Positions 54,553-64,000 of a DNA stretch of 64,000 nt are shown here, in pieces. The number at the start of each line of letters is the position of its first letter. Position 1 is the stretch's first letter. The notes under the pieces were generated by a model. The model worked only from the letters and a program-made list of their open reading frames with translations. It was not told the DNA's origin and ran no database searches. This DNA is from Paratrimastix pyriformis (lineage: Eukaryota > Preaxostyla > Paratrimastigidae), in contig JAPMOS010000118.1 of the NCBI GenBank assembly GCA_027972325.1, positions 38,501 to 102,500 of the forward strand, given 5' to 3'. Position numbers and translations under genes: made by a program.

Positions 54553-56436
54553 TTAATACCAGCCACGGCAAGTCATCGAATGACAGAGGCAGGGCATGCC
54601 GTGCTTGCCGGCCCGGGATGCCCGGTTACGCTTGCCATCCATTTCGTTGTAGCGCAGAGTGAGCTCGGTCCCTGCGGGGATGGCTTTAAGGGTATGGACT
54701 GCGTAGTCGTCCTCAGTCTCGTCGAGGACAGCTTCACAGTTTGGATCGCATGAGTGCGAGAGGCGTGCCAAGACTGTGCATACATTGCGGCAGCACAGTA
54801 GGTCACCACCGGGGAGGGAGAGGCTGCAATGTTCCCAACCCGGGGGACGGGTGCCTGTGGCTGAGAAAAATGGCATGATATGCAAAACGAAAATCAAAAA
54901 CAAACCTGCCACAACCTCGCCCTCGAGGCGTCCCAGGGTGCATCCAGAAGGGATGTCTTCTGTTGCAATGACCCCCCACCCTGTTCCCTGAAGCGAGAAA
55001 AAATTCTCGCATCGGGCGACAGGCTTGCAGACTTTCAGGCCTGTCTGAGGGCTCCCCAGGGAGGATGTCTGGGGGACGAACATGGACAAGTCATGCGCGC
55101 ATACCTCGGGGAACCCGAGGAAGAGAACACTGCTCCACTGGTCCACACGGGCCCGGAGGGCACTGGGTCTGATGACAACCAGGCGATGCCTGCGGCGTTC
55201 CTCGACCGTTGGTAAAATATCGGTGATCAGCGCGAGGGGGAGGTTCCACTCACCCGGAGGGATTACCTCGGGCGGTGGTGTTCTCAGTGCAACACGCGGC
55301 AGAGGTTCCGCGCGGTGGGTGAACAGAAAGACCCAAAGTGTTCCTCCCATCACCGGACCCGAAAAGATTTTCTTGGGCGCTATCCCTGCTGGCACTTCCG
55401 GAAGAGAAATGCCTTGGCCAGGAGGAACCAAATGCGCCGCCAGTATTATGGAGTCGCCTTCCACATCGGGGCAGGAGAGCCTTTGGCCATCGGAACATTC
55501 GAAAAACAACGTGAGTTGCTGTTGCCCACCTGGGGGGGCCCGCCTGTAGAGAGTCAGGGGGGACGGAACCCCGTCCGAGGATGGGGGCTTTCCGACGGCT
55601 GCGGGCGGTGGCCGAGGCAGAATATGGGGAGAAGCAGTCGCAGGGAAACAATGCGTGATCGGGGGCTGCAAGGATGGAAACAACGCACGAACTGGGGCGG
55701 GCATCCACGCGAGTGGTTGCCGCTTTTCGGTGCCGGCGCTGTGGAGGAACAGAAGCTGAGGAACAGGAGCAGATGACGCCACTGCGTAGACCGCCTGCTT
55801 GAAGACGAGCACTCGACCCGGTGGGAGGTGAAGTAGAACCGGGGAATGCTTTTGGGCTGGATTGTGCGCGTAATCCGGCGCACAAAACTTGTGCAGCCCA
55901 TGGGCAAGTCGTAGCACTGGCCCGATCACAGGAAAGATCCAGAGCCACACGGAATCGCTCAACGCCAGAGCCGTGACGATTGTAGGGTGGTAAAAAAAGA
56001 TTGTTGGCGGATTCCGGCCGGTTGGGAAGGTTGCCGGGGCCGAAGACACAAAAGAACAATCCTGTACCAACATCTTTCCACGCGGCTGGTTTTGATCTTG
56101 AGCCACGGCGTCAAGACAACGGGCCGCTGTGTCCAAGAGCACTTGACGGGGCGCAGAGGTCGCGTCTTTCAAGTCTCTGAGTGGCAGTTCACGGTGCGTT
56201 TGTTTCCCCCAATCCAGCATCTTCCTTTCACCAGCTTCAGGGGAAAGATAAGCTTCAGGCAGGGGATCGGAAAGAGGGTCCTGCTGGACAATGGCGGCTA
56301 AGTCGGCCGGCCAAGTCAGGGACTGAACTTGAGGAGACACTTCGAATAAGAAGAAGTCCAGATATGATTGCAAGGGTGGGGCGGCTTTCGTCCACTCGTA
56401 AGTGTCCACTATGGCCATTTTGGACAAATCAGACAT
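54553..56436 (-). CDS. SET-domain protein (putative protein-lysine methyltransferase)
   Basis: 627 codons as an open frame from MSDLSKMAIVDTYEW. The N-terminal ~400 residues form the domain shared with the paralogue at 53138-54150. The C-terminal ~150 residues are a SET domain: GWGVIATEDIPSGCTLGRLE, then LARLSHSCDPNCEA (the SAM-binding NHSCxPN-like motif), AIPAGTELTLRYNE (the catalytic Tyr motif) and a post-SET CLCHSMTCRG zinc cluster. A 45- or 51-nt in-phase intron (54905 to 54861 or 54855, GTTTGTTT...TTCTCAG/CCACAG) probably splits the SET domain; unspliced it reads as a spurious hydrophobic insert (LFLIFVLHIMPFF). SET enzymes methylate lysines using SAM; the substrate is not predictable here. 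No frameshifts, so likely a functional host gene. Confidence 0.75.
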   Translation of the reverse strand: MSDLSKMAIVDTYEWTKAAPPLQSYLDFFLFEVSPQVQSLTWPADLAAIVQQDPLSDPLPEAYLSPEAGERKMLDWGKQTHRELPLRDLKDATSAPRQVLLDTAARCLDAVAQDQNQPRGKMLVQDCSFVSSAPATFPTGRNPPTIFFYHPTIVTALALSDSVWLWIFPVIGPVLRLAHGLHKFCAPDYAHNPAQKHSPVLLHLPPGRVLVFKQAVYAVASSAPVPQLLFLHSAGTEKRQPLAWMPAPVRALFPSLQPPITHCFPATASPHILPRPPPAAVGKPPSSDGVPSPLTLYRRAPPGGQQQLTLFFECSDGQRLSCPDVEGDSIILAAHLVPPGQGISLPEVPAGIAPKKIFSGPVMGGTLWVFLFTHRAEPLPRVALRTPPPEVIPPGEWNLPLALITDILPTVEERRRHRLVVIRPSALRARVDQWSSVLFLGFPEVCAHDLSMFVPQTSSLGSPQTGLKVCKPVARCENFFSLQGTGWGVIATEDIPSGCTLGRLEGEVVAGLFLIFVLHIMPFFSATGTRPPGWEHCSLSLPGGDLLCCRNVCTVLARLSHSCDPNCEAVLDETEDDYAVHTLKAIPAGTELTLRYNEMDGKRNRASRAGKHGMPCLCHSMTCRGWY

Positions 56437-56438
56437 CC

Positions 56439-58560
56439 TCAGAGCAAACGCAGAGACAGACCTTGAACTTCAGGATCAGGATGAGACTTCTCATCGGAGG
56501 CCTTCTTGGCCGCGGCTTTCGTGGTGGTGGCCTTCTTGGCAGGGGCGGGCGCTGTGGACTTCGCCCCGGGGGCCTTCTTTGCCGCGGTTTCCGTGGTGGT
56601 GGCCTTCTTGGCAGGGGCTGGCGCTATGGACTTCGTCCCGGGCTGCGGCTTGGCCTTGGCGAGCTGCGGCTTGGCGGGAGGCTTGGCGGGGCCTTTGACC
56701 TTCTCCTCCTCTTTCTCCTCCTCGTCTTCCTCTTCTTCCTCTTCGTCCTCATCCTCATCCTCTTCTTCCTCTTCCTCCTCCTCTTCCTCCTCGCCCTCCT
56801 CCTCGTCGTCTTCCTCCTCACTGTGATCTGTGGACTTCGCCCCGGGGACCTTCTTGGCCGCGGCTTCCGTGGTGGTGGCCTTCTTGGCAGGGGCTGGCGC
56901 TGTGGCCTTCGCCCCGGAGGCCTGCTTGGCCGCGGCTTCCGTGGTGGTGGCCTTCTTGGCAGGGGCTGGCGCTGTGGCCTTCGCCCCGGAGGCCTTCTTG
57001 GCCGCGGCTTCCGTGGTGGTGGCCTTCTTGGCAGGGGCTGGCGCTATGGACATCGTCCCGGGCTGCGGCTTAGCGGGCTGCGGCTTAGCGGGAGGCTTTG
57101 CGGGGCCTTTGGCCTTCGCCTCCTCTTTCTCCTCAGCGTCTTCGTCTTCCTCTTCGTCCTCATCCTCATCCTCCTCCTCCTCCTCACCCTCCTCTTCATC
57201 TTCGTCCTCCTCACTGTGATCTTCAGTGCTCGTTCCTCCAGACTGCGCTGGAGCTTCCTCCTCGTTGCATTCCTTGCGCCGCTTGGCTCGTATTGGTGAG
57301 CAAGGCGCCGAACGAGGATGCTTGCCGTTGGCGTCTGACTCATAGCCCGTACGCGAATCGGCCGAGAGCCCCGAGTGGACGATCGGGTTGTCCTCGCCCT
57401 GTCAAATGCAACACTTGATGAGATGGGGACAAGATCCACGGTGAGACAGGCCTCCGGAATCACGACAAACGGCATCAAAAGATTTTCATTTTCGGCGTCC
57501 TTGTCTGCCACCTTCCTGGTCTTCTCGGTCGCCTCCCTGCTTGCCTCTTTGGATGCTGAGAACCAGAAGGGACGGGATGGTGAGAAAAACGGATGATGAA
57601 AGGTGACGAGACCAGTGGGGGTTGGGGGCAGCTTTTCATCTTTGTGAGCAGGCAGAGGTCGAGGTCGGTCGCTCCGTCGCGATGTAGAACGCTCCCGGAC
57701 TTGAAAACAATGTGTTAAACGAAAAGAAAAAAAACACAGCAAGACAAACCGTGCTTGTGTTGCGCCGCTCGCATGCTCTGCTTCTGCTTCTCCGCGGCCT
57801 CGCGTGCCCGCTGCTCGGCCTCCTCCTGGGCCATCCGATCGCCCTCCTCGCGGGCCTTCTTCTCCGCGGCCTCGCGTGCCCGCTGCTCGGCCTCCTCCTG
57901 GCCCATCCGATCGCCCTCCTCGCGGGCCTTCTTCTCCGCGGCCTCGCGTGCCCGCTGCTCGGCCTCCTCCTGGGCCATCCGATCGCCCTCCTCGCGGGCC
58001 TTCTTCTCCGCGGCCTCGCGTGCCCGCTGCTCGGCCTCCTCCTGGCCCATCCGATCGCCCTCCTCGCGGGCCTTCTTCTCCGCGGCCTCGCGTGCCCGCT
58101 GCTCGGCCTCCTCCTGGGCCATCCGATCGCCCTCTTCGCGGGCCTTCTTCTCCGCGGCCTCGCGTGCCCGCTGCTCGGCCTCTTGTCGAGCGGCAGCGGC
58201 ACTGTCCCTTTTCCTCTTTTCGAGCTCTTCTGGTGTTATCGTGCGAACGGCAGCCCGGACAAGAGGGAGCACGGTCACGCCTGGCAATCGAATTGGGGCC
58301 GGGGTGGACGAAATGGGTGTCGGGGTTGGTGGTGTCATGGGAATTGGGTTTGCCGGTCCGGGACCTGGTTGCCTGGGCGCTGAAGGGGTTCCCTCGTCAA
58401 CCTAACTGTGTTTGAAACAACTCTGCGAGTACTCGCCTGGACTGACCTGAAAATCACTGGCCGCGGAAACGCCCGGCGGCCCGATCCCTGGCTCCAGCTC
58501 GACCGTCACACTCTGCCCCCCCGGATCGAGCCAGCCCCCGGCCGACTGCGGGGGTGGGGT
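56439..58560 (-). CDS. Multi-exon coiled-coil / acidic / Lys-Ala-rich protein
   Basis: Exons inferred on the minus strand: up to 58447 ([18 protein letters not shown]); 45-nt intron 58446-58402; 58401-57750; 50-nt intron 57749-57700; 57699 to about 57450; an intron ending at 57399; 57398-56439. The 45- and 50-nt joins are in phase. Exon 2 encodes about six 24-residue repeats ([14 protein letters not shown] then [10 protein letters not shown] or MGQ), a long charged helix. The last exon has [12 protein letters not shown], long Glu/Asp runs and repeats of [17 protein letters not shown], resembling histone H1-like tails. It probably binds nucleic acid or is a structural protein. It may continue upstream into 58576-59958. 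Confidence 0.5.
57787..58190. repeat. 72-bp coding tandem repeat with alternating two-unit period
   Basis: Nearly identical 72-bp units encode a 24-residue heptad-like helix. GGCCATCC and GCCCATCC versions alternate strictly (Met-Ala-Gln, Met-Gly-Gln), so the real period is 144 bp, pointing to expansion by duplication of a two-unit block. Confidence 0.9.
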
Positions 58561-58575
58561 GGTGAGGGTGGTTGG

Positions 58576-59958
58576 TTATGGCGCGTGGGGGGGGGGGGGG
58601 GGTGGGGGTGGGGGGGTGGGGGGTGGGGGGGGGGGTGGGTGACGTTTAATCCAGACCCGACAATGAAGGTGCTCCTTCACCTTCCTGCCGTCGTAGGGAC
58701 TGATTCCGCCCACAACGGCCGACCATGATAATGTGAATTTATCCGCCCAGCTTGCCTGGGAGAAACGAAGGTCCTTCTGGCAGAGGAACGGGATCGCTTT
58801 GAATGCGACGTTCACCATCTCTCCCAGGAGCGTGATTTTGAGGGACCCGAGGAACCCTGCCAAGGCAAGGACAGTCCAGAACCACAAAATTAAACAATCC
58901 CAGACCTTCGTGGCGCTTGATATTTTGGTACGCTTCCCAGGTCAGAAGTTTGATTGGCCTTAAAAGTTTCTCGGGTGTTGCAGGAACAACACCCGGCCTG
59001 AGAGCGACGAGCGCCGCCTTCAAGTCCGCCAGCGAGATGGGCATGCCAGCCGCTGCTTGATACTGTAGGAGGTGTGGCCGATTCGCCTTAAAATAGTGAA
59101 GGACCCTCCACAACAAGTCGATCACTCCATCGGGGCGCGCCTGATCGGCATCGCGCGCGCGGCGGGACATTGCGTCGAGAGACCACCCGTCCCGGGGCTT
59201 GGAGACCCGGACTCTGAACAAACGATCGGGGTTGTCCCTCTCAGCTGTTACGCGATGTACACCATTCAAAATAAGGAACTTGTCGGGGTCCAAGAGCTCA
59301 ACGTTCAACGCCAGGAGCTCGTGGCGTTGTTGAACGTTGAGCTCGCACACACGGACAGCAATGAGATTTTCCTCGAAAGGAAGGACTGGCACAGAGGCCA
59401 GAAATTGGGCAGTGTGGCTAACATTTGGGATGGCGAAAATAATAAAGTGCATCATCGAATTGGACACCTGTCGACCAGTCGACATTCAGCAGCCAGAAGA
59501 TCGCGGACGGGAAGTTCACAGACAACAGGCGCTTCTGACATAAAGAGTGTAGCTGGAGCATGTGTGAACGAAGAAGGCTGCGCTTGGGCGAGGAAATTTT
59601 CTTCAGACTGGAAGGAGGCAATAGATGATGCCGATTCGTCCCACAAAAAAAAACCAAAAAGGATGACAGACTTCCAAGGCCTTACGCCAAGGCAAAATGT
59701 AAAAATGTTTTGCGGACATGAGGAGACGAGCGAACGAATCAGGAGTTCAAATAAGATGAAGACGGGGTTATAGCCAGCAATCTTCTCGCCGAGAAGAAGA
59801 TAGCCGCTTTCACAAGGGGGAGAGCCGCTGACTTCGGAATCACTTCTGCTCGTCCTCTCGCCGGTCAGTGGTCTCGGAGCCTCGAACCCTCGAACGAAAT
59901 ACGCTTTCGAAAACACCTCGAAAGAACACCTTGCTGCCATTTCAGCAACCACAGCCAC
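58576..59958 (-). CDS. Possible multi-exon membrane protein, unknown
   Basis: Several minus-strand frames read like consecutive exons. 59958-59452 has ESGYLLLGEKIAGYNPVFIL. 59485-58739 has LLWRVLHYFKANRPHLLQYQ and LLRPIKLLTWEAYQNIKRHE. 58887-58640 has WFWTVLALAGFLGSLKITLL, DKFTLSWSAVVGGISPYDGR and VKEHLHCRVWIK. The middle part contains a quasi-palindromic segment at 59288-59341. The last piece runs into the poly-G/T tract 58588-58635 (pyrimidine-rich on the coding strand, like an intron tail). It could be the 5' half of the gene at 56439-58560. No family recognised. Confidence 0.35.
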
Positions 59959-60407
59959 GGAGCCGAGAATCAGATGTACTCGTGACTATAGCTCGTGAGA
60001 GCGACAGTGGAGCAAGGTCGCGAACAATGAAAAATCAACTAAAACAACGACGACTTGCAATCACTAGCTCGTTTTTCCATGATCAGGCCCTTGATGATCG
60101 AAGATCTTCGAACATCCAGTGGCGACCAATTCGAGTATTTCTTTGAGCATGACGAAGTTCTTCCGGCACCTTCTATTGCCATCGTCAACCAGATCTATGG
60201 AGTGGATCAGGTGCAGCAATTTTCTGGTGATGCACAAGATCGTCGGCGAAGGAGACCCACCATGACTCCCCACTATCGATGGTCCTCCTCGGCCTCGATG
60301 AAACTTCTGTCTCTCGTCCCAGCCTGCTCCTCTCCAACTCGTTCATCCGTCTCTCCCCTTCTTCCTTCTCCCTTCTCCTCATCCTCCTCACCCTCCTTCT
60401 CCTCCCA
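59959..60407. other. Intergenic / possible 5' exons of the SRP54-like gene
   Basis: A plus-strand frame from 60055 (IEDLRTSSGDQFEYFFEHDE, APSIAIVNQIYGVDQVQQFS) precedes the SRP54-like part but does not resemble SRP54. A pyrimidine-rich tract (60350-60405) ends in TCCTCCCAG, a good acceptor for the next feature. Confidence 0.35.
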
Positions 60408-61330
60408 GCTGCAGCAGAACGCGGCCAAGGTGCGAGGTCTGTTGATAGACATCACCCACATGATCACGAACGCTAAACCGGCGAGCCCGTGGCTATTGCC
60501 CTGGCGGGTGTGCGCATATTCACCGAGGAGGGCTTCGACCTGATCATTTTCGAAACCTCTGGCCGCCTCATACAAGACCCGGAGCTGTTTGGCAGGTTTG
60601 TGTTCGCTTTTTTTTTTTTTTGGGGGGGGGGGGGGGGTGATATCCCCATGTGTCAATACCCCCGTCTCTCTCCCCACACCAGGTTGCGGACGCCATCCAC
60701 CCCAACGATAACGTCTTGGTCATGGTTCCATCGGTCAGGCGGCATGGCGATGTGCAGGACCTCGTGGCCAAGGTCGGCTTCCCACCCACCCACCCTCACC
60801 ACCCCAGCCCCACATCACCCGGGGACTCCCCCACAGACCAGCCACAGACACCAGATCCTCCTCCCCCCCCCCCCCCCACATCACCCCGGGGATATCCAAC
60901 AGGGATCATGCGCACTCTGCCACCCCGCCCTCCCCCTTCCCCCCCTCCATGGAGGAGATGGCACTCCGGGGATATCCGCACATGACTTGTCCTCCCCCCC
61001 CCACCCCCACCCACCCCACCTCCCCCCCAGATGGAGGAGATGGACCTGGAGAAGAAGCACCCGGAGCTCATCCTCCAGAAGCTGACCGAGGCGTCCACCT
61101 ACAAGGACCTGCGCTCGGTGCTGGAGACCTTCATGCAGGCCGGCTCGCGGACCAGATGTGGATGATGCCCGGCTCCGTGGGCATCTTTCATGACATGCAG
61201 GGCGGCGACGCGGCCAACGCCGACCGGGAGGCTGAGGCTGGGGTTCATGACCATCATGGATTGGATGACCGAGGGGAGTTGGACTCGGTCAAGCCCTCAC
61301 AGCCGAGGTGCAGGCCCTGATCGAGGCCGT
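60408..61330 (+). pseudogene. SRP54-like GTPase fragment, broken
   Basis: Pieces in changing frames follow SRP54 order: LQQNAAKVR after an acceptor (60408), then EPVAIALAGVRIFTEEGFDL and IIFETSGRLIQDPELF (60485-60595; the DTSGR motif appears as ETSGR). An intron-like stretch with G run follows (60596-60683), then VADAIHPNDNVLVMVPSVRR (60684 on) and a second intron-like stretch to about 61030. Next is MEEMDLEKKHPELILQKLTE, TYKDLRSVLETFMQAG and a shifted FMTIMDWMTE (M-domain-like). Frames do not join in phase at 60445-60485, at the first intron or near 61160. The P-loop exons are absent. It reads as a degenerate or retained partial copy of the signal-recognition-particle 54-kDa GTPase. Confidence 0.6.
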
Positions 61331-61335
61331 CCTCC

Positions 61336-62085
61336 TGCCGTCCTCCTCCTCCTCCTCCTCCTCCTCCTCCTCCTCCTCCTCCTCCTCCTCGTCCTCACCC
61401 TCCTCCTCGCCCTCCTCCTCGCCCTCCTCCTCCTCCTCCTCCTCCTCCTCCTCTCCTCCTCCTCCTCCTCCTCCTCCTCCTCCTCCTCCTCCTCCTCCTC
61501 CTCCTCCTCCTCCTCCTCCTCCTCCTCCTCCTCCTCCTCCTCCTCCTCACCCTCCTCACCCTCCTCACCCTCCTCACCCTCCTCACCTCCTCACCTCCTC
61601 ACCCTCCTCCTCCTCCTCCTCCTCCTCCTCCTCCTCTCCTCCTCCTCCTCCTCCTCCTCCTCCTCCTCCTCCTCCTCCTCCTCCTCCTCCTCCTCCTCCT
61701 CCTCCTCCTCCTCCTCCTCACTCCTCCTCACGTCCTCCTCCTCCTCCTCCTCCTCCTCCTCTCCTCCCTCCTCCTCCTCCTTCCTCTTCCTCCTCACCTC
61801 CTCACCCTCCTCACCCCTCCTCCCCCTCCTCCTCCTCACCCTCCTCACCCTCCTCACCTCCTCCTCCTCCTCCTCCTCCTCCTCCTCCTCACCCTCCTCC
61901 TCCTCCTCCTCATCATCCTCCTCCTCCTCCTCCTCCTCCTCCTCTCACCCTCCTCCTCCTCCTCTCACCCTCCTCCTCCTCCTCCTCCTCGTCCTCACAC
62001 ACCTCCTCCTCCTTCCTCTTCCTCCTCCTCCTCACCCTCCTCACCCTCCTCCTCCTCCTCCTCCTCCTCCTCCTCCTCCTCTTTT
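61336..62085. repeat. 750-bp CTC trinucleotide microsatellite
   Basis: CTC/TCC repeats with embedded ACCCTC blocks, ending in a T run (62082-62096). Frames across it are poly-Ser/Pro/Leu (plus) and poly-Arg/Glu (minus) and are not genes. Confidence 0.95.
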
Positions 62086-62096
62086 TTTTTTTTTTC

Positions 62097-62733
62097 AAAA
62101 CCTATTGCCATGGGTGGGAGTCCATGGCAACGGTACAGTGGCATATACACCGCTCACAGGTACTCAGTACTCTCTGAGCAGTAACACTACTGTCCCATTA
62201 TTTCTTACAGTTTCGATCTCAACTGAATCTTCCTCCCTCTCACCCCCTCATCATTCCTCTTCTTGCCCCCATCCACTTTATCTTGCTTCCACCCACAATC
62301 CCCCGTCCCCACACCCCCACCACCTTTCTTTCCCATCATCACCACCCTCTCCCCCCACATCCATCCGCCTTTTTCTCTCCCCGTTGTATCTTCACCTTCA
62401 TCATTATCATCATCCAGCACATCCCATTCCTTCCCTCCAACCATTATTCTCGCCACAACCCCACTCCACTACCAATCGTTCCCACTTCCCCATCATACCT
62501 CTTCTTCTTCTTCCCCACCTCGCCTAACCGATTCCGTCCACGCTTCCTCCTACTCAAACCATCACCACTTTCCAAACTTCGATCCACTCCCTCCTTCCTT
62601 CCCTCAATAAGTTTCTCCAAATTCTTTTCATCCCAATCCTGATCCCTAACTGATGCCACTCTTTCTCCGTTCTCCCATCCAAAATCCAACTGCCGCGGAA
62701 TAGAGAGTCTGTAACGACCAACTCTCCTTATAG
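62097..62733. other. Pyrimidine-rich stretch, probably LINE-derived
   Basis: Minus-strand frames (62456-62205, 62689-62444) are charged and Gly-rich like the LINE C-terminus and 3' region but carry no identifiable motif. Likely the 3' end of the diverged LINE that follows. Confidence 0.35.
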
Positions 62734-63847
62734 TTACAGCATTCCCTCAGTCTTCTTTGTATAATCCGCACAACATCTCCCATAAACAAGCCTTTTCCAC
62801 CCCTCCACTAGAACCTTCCCACCGAATTTTGACCCAATTTCATCTTGAGTAAATCCAGTCCGGAACCCCTCCCAGACCGCCATCTGGTATTTCGGCTTTA
62901 CCAGCCAATTATAGATCCTCTCCATCCCACCTTCCACCACCGGATATTTCATCCTCGCTTCCACATTGTCACACGCAATTATACTCACAACATGATTTAC
63001 CGGCCTGACGTATTTCTTCCCCGTCCTCCAAAAGTTCCCCCGGCCAGCAAGAGGTGTTCTCATCCATTTTAAAAATTTCTGCAATCACAAGCTTCCCGTC
63101 CCCCCGTCCCCCCTAGGTCTATACCAACCTTCTCATTCCAATTAACCACTCGGCCATCATGTTCCACCACCACTACACATCGGAATGCTCTACTCTTCCT
63201 CCCCCTCCGACCAATTCCCTCCCATATCCTCCGACCAATCTCCGCATCAAGGAGAAATCCACATTCAGACACGCCATCATATCATAGTCCATTTCAAATT
63301 GAGCCAAACTATCAAATCGAGCACCAAAAAACATATCACTACGATTCTCTGTACAGAATTCACTAAAGGACATATCCACGCTCACAGGGTGACTTAGGAG
63401 CATCATATTCAACGAAAAGACTTCCGCACATATCGACGAAAAGTCCCATGGTATCACACTCCCCCCCACCATTCCATCTTCTCCATGCCGACCAACCAAT
63501 CGGCAAACTTCATTTCTCAGTTCAACCATTAACTCAGCCCAGCTACTCCAGAGTAATTTCCGTCGGCACCTCTCATATAATAGCCAGATGCACTCCTGGG
63601 AAATTGTGCCTCCGTTCCCCAGCACTACCAAGCCATTCTTTCTCAGCCCACCCACCCCCTCGAGCACCTCTAGATATTCAGGACACATCACCAGCATCTG
63701 AGACTGTCCTTCCACCCACCTCGCCAATTTCTCAATGACCGCTTCACTTTCAATCTCCCGGACCATCTCCCTCCAAATCCCACGCACCCTTAAGCACCCA
63801 TAAACTGCATGTTCCAATGTGTCTTTCAGACCACAAGTACACATCAA
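62734..63847 (-). pseudogene. C-terminus of a diverged LINE
   Basis: Minus-strand frames 63847-63173 and 63084-62734 with a bridging frame 63272-63069. They include a zinc-knuckle-like CTCGLKDTLEHAVYGC, then ICAEVFSLNMMLLSHPVSVD and RRGRKSRAFRCVVVVEHDG. This parallels CWCGVRDHMNHLVFEC and GRGGERAFRCIVIV of LINE B (50100-50815) at low identity, so it is a second subfamily. Frameshifts near 63200 and 63080. The RNase H and RT would lie beyond the window. Confidence 0.55.
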
Positions 63848-64000
63848 CTCCTCCCCACCGAAGAATTGCCTTTGTTTTCCTTAGTCATAATCCTTTGGAA
63901 ATAAGCTGCGAAAAGCCACCCAGCCGAGCATTCTCTACAAAACCGAGAGCAGTTCATCTCGGCATTTCCTGACTTATCATTTATCATCAAAACAGCATTC
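63848..64000. other. Window end, likely LINE interior
   Basis: Nothing separately recognisable. It is probably the continuation (minus strand) of the diverged LINE toward its RNase H domain. Confidence 0.3.

Noticed and set aside
61190-62527. Plus-strand 445-codon Ser/Leu/Pro frame
   Set aside because: Translation of the CTC microsatellite; only the first residues belong to the SRP54-like remnant.

Overview
This is nuclear DNA from a eukaryote, most likely a TE-rich unicellular alga or protist. The evidence is spliced coding sequence with very small introns (about 40-51 nt), a SET-domain gene, an SRP54-like gene remnant, and a dense nested collection of retro- and DNA transposons with long microsatellites. 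The sequence alone does not identify the species. A chromerid or dinoflagellate-like lineage is a guess based only on element content.

Layout. 1-3.7 kb has no recognisable gene, only hairpins and inverted repeats. 3.8-6.5 kb holds a decayed gag-protease (minus) beside a Helitron-type replicase/helicase fragment (plus). 6.6-9.2 kb is GC-rich with short tandem repeats. 9.3-11.4 kb is the right half of a DIRS-like element (tyrosine recombinase, internal complementary repeat, small basic ORF, terminal repeat), abutting LINE copy A (minus, 11.4-16.2 kb). The first ORF of copy A encodes a transmembrane segment, a USP-like cysteine protease domain and an APE-type endonuclease. 17.9-18.5 kb and 32.7-33.1 kb are two halves of one spliced gene of unknown function, split in frame by a 14.2-kb DIRS-like element (18522-32695, minus). 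That element carries decayed gag, RT and tyrosine recombinase, a 4.3-kb minisatellite, and a 1.6-kb gag-protease-only LTR element in its right terminal repeat.

33.7-36.3 kb is a third DIRS-like gag-RT fragment. 36.3-37.4 kb is an inverted LINE fragment (C), joined head to head to LINE copy B (plus). Copy B runs to a (CA)n tail at 51.6 kb and is interrupted by two TIR DNA transposons only about 50 bp apart: one with a ULP1-like cysteine protease (40063-43015) and one with a TNP2/CACTA-like transposase (43070-48209).

51.7-61.3 kb looks more like host territory: a gag-like piece conserved at protein level, a one-pass membrane ORF, two tandem paralogues (one fused to a SET domain), a multi-exon coiled-coil/acidic/Lys-Ala repeat gene, a possible membrane-protein gene and a broken SRP54-like gene. 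The right end has a 750-bp CTC repeat and a diverged LINE C-terminus (minus). Most element ORFs carry frameshifts. The best candidates for intact proteins are the USP-endonuclease ORF, the ULP-like ORF, the gag-protease of the small LTR element, the first tyrosine recombinase and the SET protein.
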